Assembly (NCBI RefSeq): GCF_000466385.1
Contig: NZ_KE952759.1
Coordinates: 1-50,100, forward strand
DNA length: 50,100 nt
Origin: Aneurinibacillus aneurinilyticus ATCC 12856
GTDB lineage: Bacteria; Bacillota; Bacilli; Aneurinibacillales; Aneurinibacillaceae
Direction of reading: 5' to 3'
Every line of letters begins with the position of its first letter. Within the stretch, counting starts at the first letter, position 1. Below the pieces are notes generated by a model, which did no database searches, was not told the origin of the DNA, and saw nothing but the letters and a program-made list of their open reading frames with translations. A program made the translations under genes and the position numbers. Below, in pieces: positions 34,229-43,005 of this stretch.

Positions 34229-35086
34229 ATGGATATCATCTTAGCGATTTTACCATCTCTGTTTTGGGGAAGTATTGTGCTGTTTAATGTCAAGCTTGGT
34301 GGTGGACCTTATAGTCAAACACTTGGGACAACCTTGGGCGCACTTATTTTCTCCATAGGTATTTATATTTTTGTAAAGCCTGTGTTAACGCCTGTAATTA
34401 TCGGTGTGGGAATTGTATCAGGTTTATTTTGGGCACTGGGACAGGCGAATCAATTAAAAAGTATTGATCTAATGGGAGTTTCAAAAACAATGCCCATTTC
34501 GACAGGGCTGCAACTAGTTTCAACTGCTTTATTTGGAGTTATTGTGTTTCATGAATGGTCGACAACAATGTCTGTTATATTAGGTGTTCTTGCACTTATT
34601 TGTATCATTGTTGGAATCATTCTTACATCACTTCAAAATCAAGAAGAAAAACAGAAAGAACAAGCAGGAAATTTAAAAAAAGGAATTTTAATTTTACTGA
34701 TTTCAACCTTTGGTTATTTAGTATACGTAGTGGTGATACGCTTATTTAACATAAATGGATGGTCTGCTTTATTCCCGCAGGCAATTGGAATGGTATTAGG
34801 TGGTATTCTGCTAACAATTAAGCATAAGCCATTTAATAAATATGCAATTCGAAATATTATCCCAGGTCTAATATGGGCAGCCGGAAATATGTTTTTATTT
34901 ATCTCACAGCCACGCGTAGGTGTAGCAACAAGTTTTTCTCTTTCACAAATGGGAATTGTGATCTCGACCCTAGGTGGAATTTTTATATTAGGTGAGAAAA
35001 AAACAAAACGTCAATTTATCGCGATTATAATTGGGATTATTTTGATTATCGCAGCTGGAATTATGTTAGGAATTGCAAAAGGATAA
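34229..35086 (+). CDS. glcU: Glucose uptake protein GlcU (GRP/DMT family)
   Basis: A 285-residue protein with ten membrane spans, typical for the glucose/ribose porter family. The N-terminus DIILAILPSLFWGSIVLFNVKLGGGPYSQTLGTTLGA, the motif LGQANQLKSIDLMGVSKTMPIS and the C-terminal FSLSQMGIVISTLGGIFILGEKKT are conserved features of GlcU/RbsU. It lies 16 bp upstream of gdh, the known glcU-gdh operon of Bacillus made in the forespore and during germination. The AT-rich codon use differs from the GC-rich 0.5-6.8 kb operon. Confidence 0.93.
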   Translation: MDIILAILPSLFWGSIVLFNVKLGGGPYSQTLGTTLGALIFSIGIYIFVKPVLTPVIIGVGIVSGLFWALGQANQLKSIDLMGVSKTMPISTGLQLVSTALFGVIVFHEWSTTMSVILGVLALICIIVGIILTSLQNQEEKQKEQAGNLKKGILILLISTFGYLVYVVVIRLFNINGWSALFPQAIGMVLGGILLTIKHKPFNKYAIRNIIPGLIWAAGNMFLFISQPRVGVATSFSLSQMGIVISTLGGIFILGEKKTKRQFIAIIIGIILIIAAGIMLGIAKG

Positions 35087-35099
35087 GAAGGAGGACTAA

Positions 35100-35888
<789 letters not shown>

Positions 35889-35993
35889 GCAGTTGCATGA
35901 AAGGCTGGCTATTTATAGAAAGAATAGCTAATTTTTTCACTTTATGATATGGGATTAACTTGGCTTGATGGGTGTGCGGCTGAACATCTTCCC

Positions 35994-36020
35994 AAAAAGA
36001 AAAATCCCCGAAAACGGGGT
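35994..36020 (-). terminator. Terminator of the minus-strand MFS gene
   Basis: CCCCG (36006-36010) / CGGGG (36015-36019) with a 4-nt loop, followed on the minus strand by ATTTTTCTTTTT. About 160 bases separate it from the MFS stop at 36182; that stretch holds no supported gene. Confidence 0.7.
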
Positions 36021-36181
36021 AATTTGGCTGAATTCGAGGATTTATACGGTTATTTACACTCTCACAGCTAAAGCAACAGGATTCTTGAATGACTAAACGC
36101 GCAGCTTGCCTCTCCGGGACTCCATATCCTCTAGGTGCAGGAATCCTTTTTTCAGCGTACATTTACTTTCTTCCTATTTGA

Positions 36182-37327
36182 TTAGGAAATTTTCATTTTT
36201 ATTATGATCAATAAGAAAGCAAGTAATGTAAACATAATGCCACTCCAGATGAGTTGATGTATGCCCAAGTAAGAAATAAACCAACCACCGATAGAAGCCC
36301 CTACAGTAATGCCAACATTGGAAAATGAGACAAACAAGCTGTTGCCGAATTCAGGAGCTTCTTTCGCCTCAGTCATCAACAAGGCTTGACTGACAATAAG
36401 CCCCCCGGAATGCACGGCCCCCCAAATGAATACGATGACCGCCATCGGAAAGACATAAGACCCCAGATAATAAGTAAATAAGTAAACGGCCGCATATAGC
36501 AGAGGAAATATGAGAACGGTCTTTGTCATGCTTTTGTGCAAAAAGCCTCCGAATAAAAAATTCCCAACAATCATAGTGATACCAAAGGCCATCAGCATAA
36601 TACTAATCCATGATCCGTTCATATGAGCTACTTGTCCAAGATACTCGGCAAAGTAGCTGTACACAGAAAACATAGCTGCAAAGATGAAAATAACGGCTAT
36701 GATGGTTAACCACAATTCAGGTTTGCGCAATATGCCAAGCTGCTTGCTAAAAGACATTTTTTCCTTAACAGGCATGGAAGGAAGCCAGGCAAGGATCCCT
36801 ATGAAGGCAATCATACTCACAGCGGCTCCAAACAGGAAAGCAGCTTCTAGCGAAATTTTTTCCGCGAGATAAGATGTCAAAGGCACGCCAAAAGCAAATC
36901 CAACGGTTATTCCGGCGAAAACCTTTGTAATCGCTTTGCTGCTTTTTTCCGGGGGAACGAGTTGGGCAGCGGTCACAAGGGCAATTGAAAAAAAGACAGG
37001 ATGAAAAATAGCAGGGAGAATCCGAAATGCTAGCATCACTTCGAACTTGGTTGTATAGGCATAAACAATATTTGATATTGCAAACATAAGAACAGCGGTT
37101 AATAGAATGACTTTACGATTAATGCCGGAAGCAAGTAATGTCAGGAACGGGCCTGAAATGGCAACGATCAAAGCAAATATACTTACAAGATACCCGGCCT
37201 GTGAGGTCGATATATGAAATTTTTGAGTGATCTGGGGGAGAACACCTATAATACCCATTTCCGTTGTAATAATGCCAAACACACCTAAAGCCAAAAAAAT
37301 AATAAGTGAAGAATGAACCTTTTTCAT
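36182..37327 (-). CDS. MFS efflux transporter, AraJ/YdhP type
   Basis: A 381-residue transporter with twelve hydrophobic spans. ATG 37327 is chosen because GGAGG lies eleven bases upstream; an earlier ATG overlaps that site. The N-terminus (IFLALGVFGIITTEMGIIGVLPQI) and the motif-A region LLASGINRKVILLTAVLMF fit the DHA1 drug:proton antiporter subfamily. An ArsR-type regulator is encoded 73 bp upstream in the same direction and probably controls it. Confidence 0.87.
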   Translation of the reverse strand: MKKVHSSLIIFLALGVFGIITTEMGIIGVLPQITQKFHISTSQAGYLVSIFALIVAISGPFLTLLASGINRKVILLTAVLMFAISNIVYAYTTKFEVMLAFRILPAIFHPVFFSIALVTAAQLVPPEKSSKAITKVFAGITVGFAFGVPLTSYLAEKISLEAAFLFGAAVSMIAFIGILAWLPSMPVKEKMSFSKQLGILRKPELWLTIIAVIFIFAAMFSVYSYFAEYLGQVAHMNGSWISIMLMAFGITMIVGNFLFGGFLHKSMTKTVLIFPLLYAAVYLFTYYLGSYVFPMAVIVFIWGAVHSGGLIVSQALLMTEAKEAPEFGNSLFVSFSNVGITVGASIGGWFISYLGIHQLIWSGIMFTLLAFLLIIIKMKIS

Positions 37328-37399
37328 TAAAATGTATACCTCCATTTATATTCATATACAGAATTGTAGATATGTAAAGCGAAAAAAACTCCTTTCTGT

Positions 37400-37720
37400 C
37401 TATAGTTTATTTTGGACGTATTCGGCAAATTGCTGGATTGTCTTTTCGTTTCGACGATAGTACGTCCATTTTCCAATTCGCTCTGATTCCAATAAACCAG
37501 CTTTTTGCATGGTTGACAAATAACTTGAGATAACAGACTGTGCAAGCCCCGATTTTGACTGAATATCTCCTACGCATACACCAATGCGAAAATTCAGCCC
37601 CTGTTGTAAATAGGGCTGTTCATCAAAAAAATTCTCTGGATTTTTTAACCATTGCATAATTTGGCAACGCGTCTCATTAGACAAGGCTTTATAAATCAAT
37701 AAAGGTTCCATACCCATCAT
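37400..37720 (-). CDS. ArsR-family winged-helix regulator
   Basis: About 106 residues from the ATG cluster at 37711-37720 (MMGMEPLLIYKALSNETRCQIMQWL). The HTH core follows: VGDIQSKSGLAQSVISSYLSTMQKAGLLESERIGKWTYYRRN. There is no cysteine metal-site motif such as ELCVCDL, so it is probably not a metal sensor. The frame is open upstream, but that part lies in a family B repeat and has no ribosome binding site. It likely represses the MFS gene downstream. The repeat begins only about 45 bp upstream of the start. Confidence 0.82.
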   Translation of the reverse strand: MMGMEPLLIYKALSNETRCQIMQWLKNPENFFDEQPYLQQGLNFRIGVCVGDIQSKSGLAQSVISSYLSTMQKAGLLESERIGKWTYYRRNEKTIQQFAEYVQNKL

Positions 37721-37764
37721 TATATCTACTTTTATAGATTTGTAAAGATGAGCAATATCATATC

Positions 37765-37970
37765 TGTTGATTATCCATAAGGTGGAAGAAAGAAGGTGCA
37801 CGCGTCGGCGTGTTCCCTCGTCTTTCTCACGAGGAAGAGACACGGCCGCTTTGTGGCGCCAGGGCCGGACCGGCAAAACATCTGGGTATTACGGTGCGGG
37901 AGACGAACCGACGCCCGTTTGGGGCACGGTGTGATGACGATCTACTCTGGATCATACTGGATAATCAACA
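37765..37970. repeat. Repeat family B, apparently complete copy (206 bp)
   Basis: The element is bounded by 13-bp perfect terminal inverted repeats TGTTGATTATCCA (37765-37777) and TGGATAATCAACA (37958-37970). An internal hairpin at 37810-37843 has CCTCGT/ACGAGG as its core. The interior is GC-rich compared with its surroundings and has no ORF of its own. Left and right end fragments recur at 12452-12494 and 22366-22424. It occupies the promoter region between the ArsR gene and patB. Confidence 0.75.
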
Positions 37971-38135
37971 CCCTTGAGTCGATGCTGTTCAATGCGACTG
38001 TAATTTACGAATAATATAGTATAAAAATACTACGTATAAATAATAAAAAAAGTATTCCTCAAACAAGGATATTGCATATCTTGCTGGAAAATACAACAAT
38101 ATAGATTATTAAAAGATGGAGGAGGTACATTATCC

Positions 38136-39314
38136 ATGAAATATGATTTTGATGCAGCAATCAGCCGTACGGATACAAATTCCGCTAAATGGGATTATCT
38201 TGAAAGTATATTCGGTACGGAAGATGTTTTGCCGTTATGGGTGGCCGATATGGATTTCGCTTCTCCGCCATGTGTAGTAGAAGCATTAGTTGCACGTGCC
38301 AAGCATCCGGTATATGGCTATCCGGGGACGCCACAAGCACTTTTCGAGGCAGCTTCCCAATGGATGGCACACCGCTTCAACATACAGGTTCAACCTGAGT
38401 GGATGACGGCTGTCTCGGGTGTTATATCGGGCTTGCATGCAGCGGTAGAAGCATTCACTCGGCCCGGAGATAAAATCATTGTACAACCACCTGTATACCC
38501 GCCCTTTTTCAAAGTTGCGTTAAGCCGTGGCCGTTATGTTATCGAGAATCCATTGCGTGAACAGAATGGATACTATGTGATGGATTTCGAAGATTTGCGA
38601 AGTAAAATCGATGATAGGACGAAGCTGCTGATTTTATGCAGTCCTCATAATCCTGTAGGAAGGGTATGGACAAAAGAAGAGCTTGCACATGTAGCGGCAA
38701 TTTGTGTCGAACATGACATCATCATTCTGACGGATGAAATTCATGCGGACCTTGTATATGAAAAAAATACACATACTCCTTTTGCCTCACTCGGTCCAGA
38801 GGCATCCAAAAGATGCATTACTTTCCTTTCTCCGAGCAAGACGTTCAACGTAGCGGGACTGTTTACCTCGATTGCATTCACTGAGCATACCGGGTTGCTG
38901 AAAAGGTTAAAAGCCTCGGTTAGGAAAGCCGGAACTGATCATATTAATCTTTTTGGCATTGAAGCATGTATTGCTGCCTATAAGGGAGGAGAGGAATGGC
39001 TTGAAGAAGTGCTTGTGTATTTGAAAGGAAATGCAACATATATAGAACGATTCTTACAAGAGAGGTTACCCCAAATACAGATGCGAATCCCAGAAGCAAC
39101 ATATCTTGGATGGTTAGATTTTCGCGAGTTTGGTTTTTCCGCAGGCGAATTGAAACGATTCATAGTGGAAGAGGCTCGCCTCGGATTCAACGATGGAGCT
39201 TCGTTTGGCACAGGAGGAGAAGGTTTCCAACGGATTAATTTTGGCTGCTCACGAGCCGTGCTGGAAGAGGCAATGCTTCGATTAGAGAAAGCAGTATATG
39301 AACGGAGAATGTAA
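38136..39314 (+). CDS. patB: PLP-dependent C-S lyase, PatB/MalY type
   Basis: A 392-residue fold-type I PLP enzyme, probably a cystathionine beta-lyase or cysteine-S-conjugate lyase. The N-terminus KYDFDAAISRTDTNSAKWDYL is diagnostic of the MalY/PatB group. Other motifs: LPLWVADMDFASP, YGYPG, CSPHNPVGRVWTKEEL, LTDEIHADLVY, and the PLP lysine in FLSPSKTFNVAGL. The C-terminal arginine that binds the substrate carboxylate is in INFGCSR. ATG 38136 follows GGAGGAGGTAC. A single-gene unit. Confidence 0.93.
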   Translation: MKYDFDAAISRTDTNSAKWDYLESIFGTEDVLPLWVADMDFASPPCVVEALVARAKHPVYGYPGTPQALFEAASQWMAHRFNIQVQPEWMTAVSGVISGLHAAVEAFTRPGDKIIVQPPVYPPFFKVALSRGRYVIENPLREQNGYYVMDFEDLRSKIDDRTKLLILCSPHNPVGRVWTKEELAHVAAICVEHDIIILTDEIHADLVYEKNTHTPFASLGPEASKRCITFLSPSKTFNVAGLFTSIAFTEHTGLLKRLKASVRKAGTDHINLFGIEACIAAYKGGEEWLEEVLVYLKGNATYIERFLQERLPQIQMRIPEATYLGWLDFREFGFSAGELKRFIVEEARLGFNDGASFGTGGEGFQRINFGCSRAVLEEAMLRLEKAVYERRM

Positions 39315-39406
39315 AGCGAAGTTATCATCGTATATCAAACGGGTTGCGGAAAAATGGAAGTTCCCACAACCCGAAAATATTTCTATACATAGTTGCATTA
39401 ATATGC

Positions 39407-40012
39407 TTAAAAACCGAACGTTTTATTTGGAACTAGGATGATAAAGGTTAATTTATTTTGTTTGAAGTCAAATTCTTTTACTTTTATTTTAAAGTCGCTT
39501 TTTGTTTTCATCTTCGTAACAGCTATGTATATATTTTCTCGATCCACATTCACGCGAATCCACTCAGGCATGTGGTAATTGTCCCGTATATATTCAAGCA
39601 CGGCTCTTTTTGGCAGGTGAAGTTTGCCGATCATAATTGATTTTTGCCGCAGTATAAGATCGCCATTTTTTTGCACGATGGGTTCAAACGTTGCAATAAG
39701 GGGGATTTTTTTTCCGAAAGCATCGATAAATCCCTGTAATTGGACGTCTTCGCCTAAAGAAACTGTATAAGCAGACGCATTTTTCGGCAATGTCTTAAGG
39801 TAGCTGTTCATTAACTGATTCAAATTTTGTTTAGTAGAAGATACGGTGAATTCGGATCTTTTTTCATTTAGCTCTTGTATGGGGGGCATATTGATGTCAG
39901 AAGAAGGAAGAAAAATCAACCATACTATTCCTATGACGACACCAGCATTCACTCCGGCAACAATCCAGAATAATTGTTTCCATTTGTTTTTTGTTTGCAG
40001 ACTTTCAAACAT
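39407..40012 (-). CDS. ypmS: YpmS family protein (DUF2140)
   Basis: A 201-residue membrane-anchored protein. One N-terminal span (LFWIVAGVNAGVVIGIVWLIFL) is followed by an extracellular beta-rich domain with the conserved pattern FTVSSTKQNLNQLMNSYL, YTVSLGEDVQLQG, LPKRAVLEYIRDNYHMPEWI and the final KVKEFDFKQNKLTFIILVP. It matches the DUF2140/YpmS family of Bacillales, whose role is unknown. ATG 40012 follows AGGGGATG with moderate spacing. Confidence 0.88.
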   Translation of the reverse strand: MFESLQTKNKWKQLFWIVAGVNAGVVIGIVWLIFLPSSDINMPPIQELNEKRSEFTVSSTKQNLNQLMNSYLKTLPKNASAYTVSLGEDVQLQGFIDAFGKKIPLIATFEPIVQKNGDLILRQKSIMIGKLHLPKRAVLEYIRDNYHMPEWIRVNVDRENIYIAVTKMKTKSDFKIKVKEFDFKQNKLTFIILVPNKTFGF

Positions 40013-40111
40013 GCAACATCCCCTGCTTTAATCTTGTTGTATTCGTATTCCAGTCCACAATAATCTGTCCATTGTTTTTAGTATGTTTTAAAGTGGTATC
40101 AATGATACGAG

Positions 40112-40193
40112 CGTATCCCCCCGTTTCTTTTTTCCGAATCTCCTCCTTCCAACCGCCTGAACTTTTGTTACTGTGTCAAGTGATTTCTATATA
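40112..40193 (-). repeat. Repeat family A, left-end fragment (inverted)
   Basis: TTCTTTTTTCCGAATC, CTCCTTCCAACC and TGTCAAGTGATTTCTATATA match, in reverse complement, the left 80 bp of the element at 41757-41952. The right half is absent. It lies in the divergent promoter region between ypmS and the GntR gene. Confidence 0.78.
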
Positions 40194-40287
40194 GACGTCC
40201 TAAGAAAATAAATAGAATTTCATACTGATATGTGATATATTACATGCTGATGAATAGCATAACCGATATTTTGTCAAGGAGGCTTTA

Positions 40288-40974
40288 ATGATGACTCTTT
40301 CACATTCTAATGAAAAACTCAGACGTACATTTGTTCGTGAAGAAGCATACATCATTTTACGGGACTGGATTATACAGGGGAAGCTTGGGCCTGGTCAACA
40401 GTTACGTGACAAGGAGCTGGCAGAACAATTGGGTGTAAGTCGAACGCCTATACGGGAAGCTTTGTTACGGCTAGAAGATGAGGGGTTCGTGCAAACCAAG
40501 CCTAATCGTTCTACTACTGTATCTCCTATCGATTTTCATGATACATTCCATCTTTACTCTATTGCATGGTCCCTTGAAAGGCTGGCTTTGGAACAGGCTT
40601 TTGAACAAATAAACAGTCAGCATCTGCAAATGATGGTAGAAATCAATCAAAAACTTAAGAGTGCACTTGAAGAAGGAGACAAATTAAAGGCTTTAGAGGC
40701 AGATAATGAATTCCACTCTATGTACATTGAGCTTTCCAGAAATAAAGAGCTTAAGCGAATTCTTCTAGGAGTGAAACAAAAGTTAAGACGATTAGAACTA
40801 TACTATTTTGATAAGGCAACAGACGTCCATCTTTCCTGTGATGAACACACGCAGATGATAGAAGCGTTAGAACAAAAAAATCTGCCATTAGCCCTAAATG
40901 CGGTTGAATTAAATTGGAAGCATGGTTTTTCTCGTATTCAGGAGTACACAGCACAAGTAAAACAAGATAAGTAA
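40288..40974 (+). CDS. FadR-subfamily GntR transcriptional regulator
   Basis: A 228-residue regulator. The N-terminal winged helix is typical (YIILRDWIIQGKLGPGQQLRDKELAEQLGVSRTPIREALLRLEDEGFVQ), and the C-terminal FCD helical domain (LEADNEFHSMYIELSRN, HLSCDEHTQMIEALEQKNLPLA) carries the Asp and His metal ligands of the family. AAGGAGG lies five bases before ATG 40288. A 50-codon ORF follows 15 bp downstream. Effector and target are not shown. Confidence 0.9.
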   Translation: MMTLSHSNEKLRRTFVREEAYIILRDWIIQGKLGPGQQLRDKELAEQLGVSRTPIREALLRLEDEGFVQTKPNRSTTVSPIDFHDTFHLYSIAWSLERLALEQAFEQINSQHLQMMVEINQKLKSALEEGDKLKALEADNEFHSMYIELSRNKELKRILLGVKQKLRRLELYYFDKATDVHLSCDEHTQMIEALEQKNLPLALNAVELNWKHGFSRIQEYTAQVKQDK

Positions 40975-40989
40975 GAAGATTGGAGGAAT

Positions 40990-41142
40990 ATGTCCACTTT
41001 TAACCATTCAGAAATGCTAATTCTTTTATGCGAATTAATTTGTATATGCTCCATCAATCCAGTACTTATGATGGAGCAAAATTACAACGAAATGAAAATA
41101 GCTGAAAATGTGGAACAAGCTTTTCAAAGCAACATGCATTGA
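40990..41142 (+). CDS. Short ORF downstream of the GntR gene
   Basis: A 50-codon frame from ATG 40990 (MSTFNHSEMLILLCELICIC, ending VEQAFQSNMH), with GGAGG three bases upstream. The first half is hydrophobic and cysteine-containing, the second half polar and acidic. The family is not recognised. The short distance to the regulator and the ribosome binding site favour expression, but it could be the stub of a decayed gene. Confidence 0.4.
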   Translation: MSTFNHSEMLILLCELICICSINPVLMMEQNYNEMKIAENVEQAFQSNMH

Positions 41143-41161
41143 GACGTAAAATGGATAAATA

Positions 41162-41189
41162 AGCGACCGGGGAAAATAGTGCGGTCGCT
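41162..41189 (-). terminator. Terminator of the yuzB-like gene
   Basis: AGCGACCG (41162-41169) and CGGTCGCT (41182-41189) form an 8-bp stem with a 12-nt loop, followed on the minus strand by TATTTAT. It sits 9 bp after the yuzB-like stop codon and may also stop the plus-strand GntR transcript. Confidence 0.7.
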
Positions 41190-41197
41190 ATAATGAA

Positions 41198-41437
41198 TTA
41201 ACACTTGGCTTTTGCTTCTTCCATGTGTGTAACGATTTTTTCTAGAAGCTCTTCCGCATTATCGGCAGCAATGTTCTTACCATTAAGTAAGGTGAAGGGC
41301 TGTACAAGACATTGACCACAATAAAGCACACAAAAGTCGTCAACGATCTCAATGTCAGGTAACTGCCTAAGTTTCTCTTTTACCCGATTGATTTCTTTCT
41401 CGCAGTTGTTAGGACAAATTTTAGCGATATATTCCAT
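41198..41437 (-). CDS. yuzB: YuzB-family protein (DUF1450)
   Basis: A 79-residue protein with the family's cysteine pattern: CPNNC near the N-terminus, then DFCVLYCGQC in the middle, like a thioredoxin-type or iron-sulfur motif. The ATG follows GGAGAGGAGCAA. DUF1450 proteins are common in Bacillales; their function is unknown, though a redox or metal role is plausible from the cysteines. Confidence 0.88.
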   Translation of the reverse strand: MEYIAKICPNNCEKEINRVKEKLRQLPDIEIVDDFCVLYCGQCLVQPFTLLNGKNIAADNAEELLEKIVTHMEEAKAKC

Positions 41438-41756
41438 TTGCTCCTCTCCTTTATGAATATTAAAGTATGCGCTTTCAGATATGTCGTTTGCCAGTACAAT
41501 GCTTTTTGCTTACAACCGTAGCCTGCTTTCACGGTAATAAGCCAGTAATGAAGAAAAGTGAGGCAGGTGATTTATCTGCCTTACCCGTACAAGATATCCT
41601 CTTCAAGACAGGGAAAAATCCTACATAATCATAATATTTTCACTTTATAGATAGAGTGAATATTGTTTATATTGTAAAGTGAATACAAGGGGCTTCGCAA
41701 GAAAGTGCGCAAATGTAAAACCGCTTTACAGCAGTAAAAGAAACAAGATATTCTTC
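41438..41756. other. Intergenic region upstream of the family A element
   Basis: About 320 bp with no supported gene. It should hold the yuzB-like promoter and perhaps the original hutG promoter, but no clear -35/-10 pair stands out and no RNA family is recognised. Confidence 0.4.
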
Positions 41757-41952
41757 TATATAAATTACACTTGATATTTTGACAGGGGAATGTGGTTGGA
41801 AGGAGAAGATTCGGAAAAAAGAAGGGGATGGATGCGCCCTGCGCTCCAGCAGAAGGAAGACCAGCGTGCCTTTTTCCAACCGCCCATCGCCCTTCCTTCT
41901 TTTCTTGCCTCCACCAAAAACATGTGTTGATTTATCAAATCAGATGTATATA
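41757..41952. repeat. Repeat family A, apparently complete MITE-like copy (196 bp)
   Basis: Both ends start with TATATA; the left end TATATAAATTACACTTGATA and the reverse complement of the right end TATATACATCTGATTTGATA match at most positions over about 27 bp. The interior is itself an imperfect palindrome: GGAAAAAAGAAGG on the left against CCTTCTTTTCTTGCC on the right. It encodes no transposase. Six other copies or fragments are in this window. The element ends 21 bp before the hutG start codon. Confidence 0.78.
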
Positions 41953-41973
41953 CAAAAGAAAGAGGAGATACGA

Positions 41974-42954
41974 ATGTATACAGTAACAGACGAAAAATGC
42001 TGGACGGGAAGAATAGACAGTGAGACGGAAGTAAATATGTTCAGGCTGCATCAGATTGTTAGAATAGAGGATGTATTGTCATTTAATGTAAAGCACAAAG
42101 GTATGGCCATTGGACTTATTGGTTTCAGATGTGATGAAGGCGTGCGCAGAAATAAGGGAAGGGTGGGTGCGTATAAGGCCCCTGATGCGATTCGCGAAGC
42201 ATTGGCCTCTTTTCCTTGGCATTTTGACGATTCAGTGGTTTTGTATGATTTTGGAAATGTAAGCTGCGATGATAAAGAATTGGAAGCAGCACAGGATGAA
42301 TTGGGAGAGGCAGTTAAAAAAATGCTGGATGCGAATATATTTCCTATCATTATTGGTGGTGGACACGAGGTGGCATACGGACATTATGTGGGTGAGAAGC
42401 GACACCTGAAAAATCAAAAATCAATCGGAATCCTTAATTTTGATGCGCATTTTGATATGCGTCCGTATGACCAAACCGTAAGCTCAGGTACGATGTTTCG
42501 GCAGATTGGAGACGAGCTTGCTGCAGAGAATAAACCGCTCCGCTATATGTGTGTCGGAATTCAAAAAAGCGGCAATACAAAGCATCTGTTTGCAACGGCG
42601 GAACAGTATGGATGCGAATATATTCGTGAAGATGAAATTTATTCATTTGGTCCGGAACATATAATAGAGCGAATTCAAGCGTTTATGGATGCAAATGAGG
42701 CGGTTATGCTTACACTATGCAGTGATGTACTGGATGCGAGCTGGGCACCTGGTGTCAGTGCACCGCAGCCATTTGGTCTGGAACCGAAGATACTGAGACG
42801 CCTAATGAAAGCGGCTATCCAAAATCGGAAAGTGACCAGCTTTGATATTGCTGAAATTAATCCAGAGCTGGACGAAGACGGGCGTACAGTAAAGCTTGCC
42901 GCATCGCTTTTGTATGAGGTTATCGAGAGCCTGTGCCAAAGGGAAGAAGAATAG
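41974..42954 (+). CDS. hutG: Formimidoylglutamase HutG
   Basis: A 326-residue arginase/ureohydrolase-family enzyme that hydrolyses N-formimidoyl-L-glutamate to glutamate and formamide in histidine degradation. The manganese motifs are present: GGGHEVAYGH, NFDAHFDMRPY and the later SDVLDASWAPG, SFDIAEINPELD. ATG 41974 follows GAGGAG. The frame is open 65 codons further upstream, but that part lies in the family A repeat and is not part of the enzyme. No other hut genes are nearby. The repeat sits where the promoter and leader would be. Confidence 0.92.
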   Translation: MYTVTDEKCWTGRIDSETEVNMFRLHQIVRIEDVLSFNVKHKGMAIGLIGFRCDEGVRRNKGRVGAYKAPDAIREALASFPWHFDDSVVLYDFGNVSCDDKELEAAQDELGEAVKKMLDANIFPIIIGGGHEVAYGHYVGEKRHLKNQKSIGILNFDAHFDMRPYDQTVSSGTMFRQIGDELAAENKPLRYMCVGIQKSGNTKHLFATAEQYGCEYIREDEIYSFGPEHIIERIQAFMDANEAVMLTLCSDVLDASWAPGVSAPQPFGLEPKILRRLMKAAIQNRKVTSFDIAEINPELDEDGRTVKLAASLLYEVIESLCQREEE

Positions 42955-42957
42955 AAG

Positions 42958-42999
42958 AAACCCGGAAGAGCGGCTGAAAGCCGAATTCCGGGTTTTGTG
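42958..42999. terminator. Bidirectional terminator between hutG and copC
   Basis: AAACCCGGA (42958-42966) and TCCGGGTTT (42987-42995) form the outer stem; an inner CGGCTGAAAGCCG makes a second helix. It is followed by TTGTG on the plus strand and by TTTCTTC on the minus strand. Confidence 0.8.
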
Positions 43000-43005
43000 T
43001 ATTTA

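Noticed and set aside
37796-38014. A 72-codon frame inside the family B repeat
   Set aside because: No ribosome binding site and no match in the other B fragments beyond the DNA repeat itself.
39340-39373. Hairpin between patB and ypmS
   Set aside because: CGGGTTG/CAACCCG is a plausible stem, but the loop is long and the T-tract poor; kept out of the feature list.
41779-41973. Upstream extension of hutG
   Set aside because: The extension is translated family A repeat; the enzyme's own start with GAGGAG lies at 41974.
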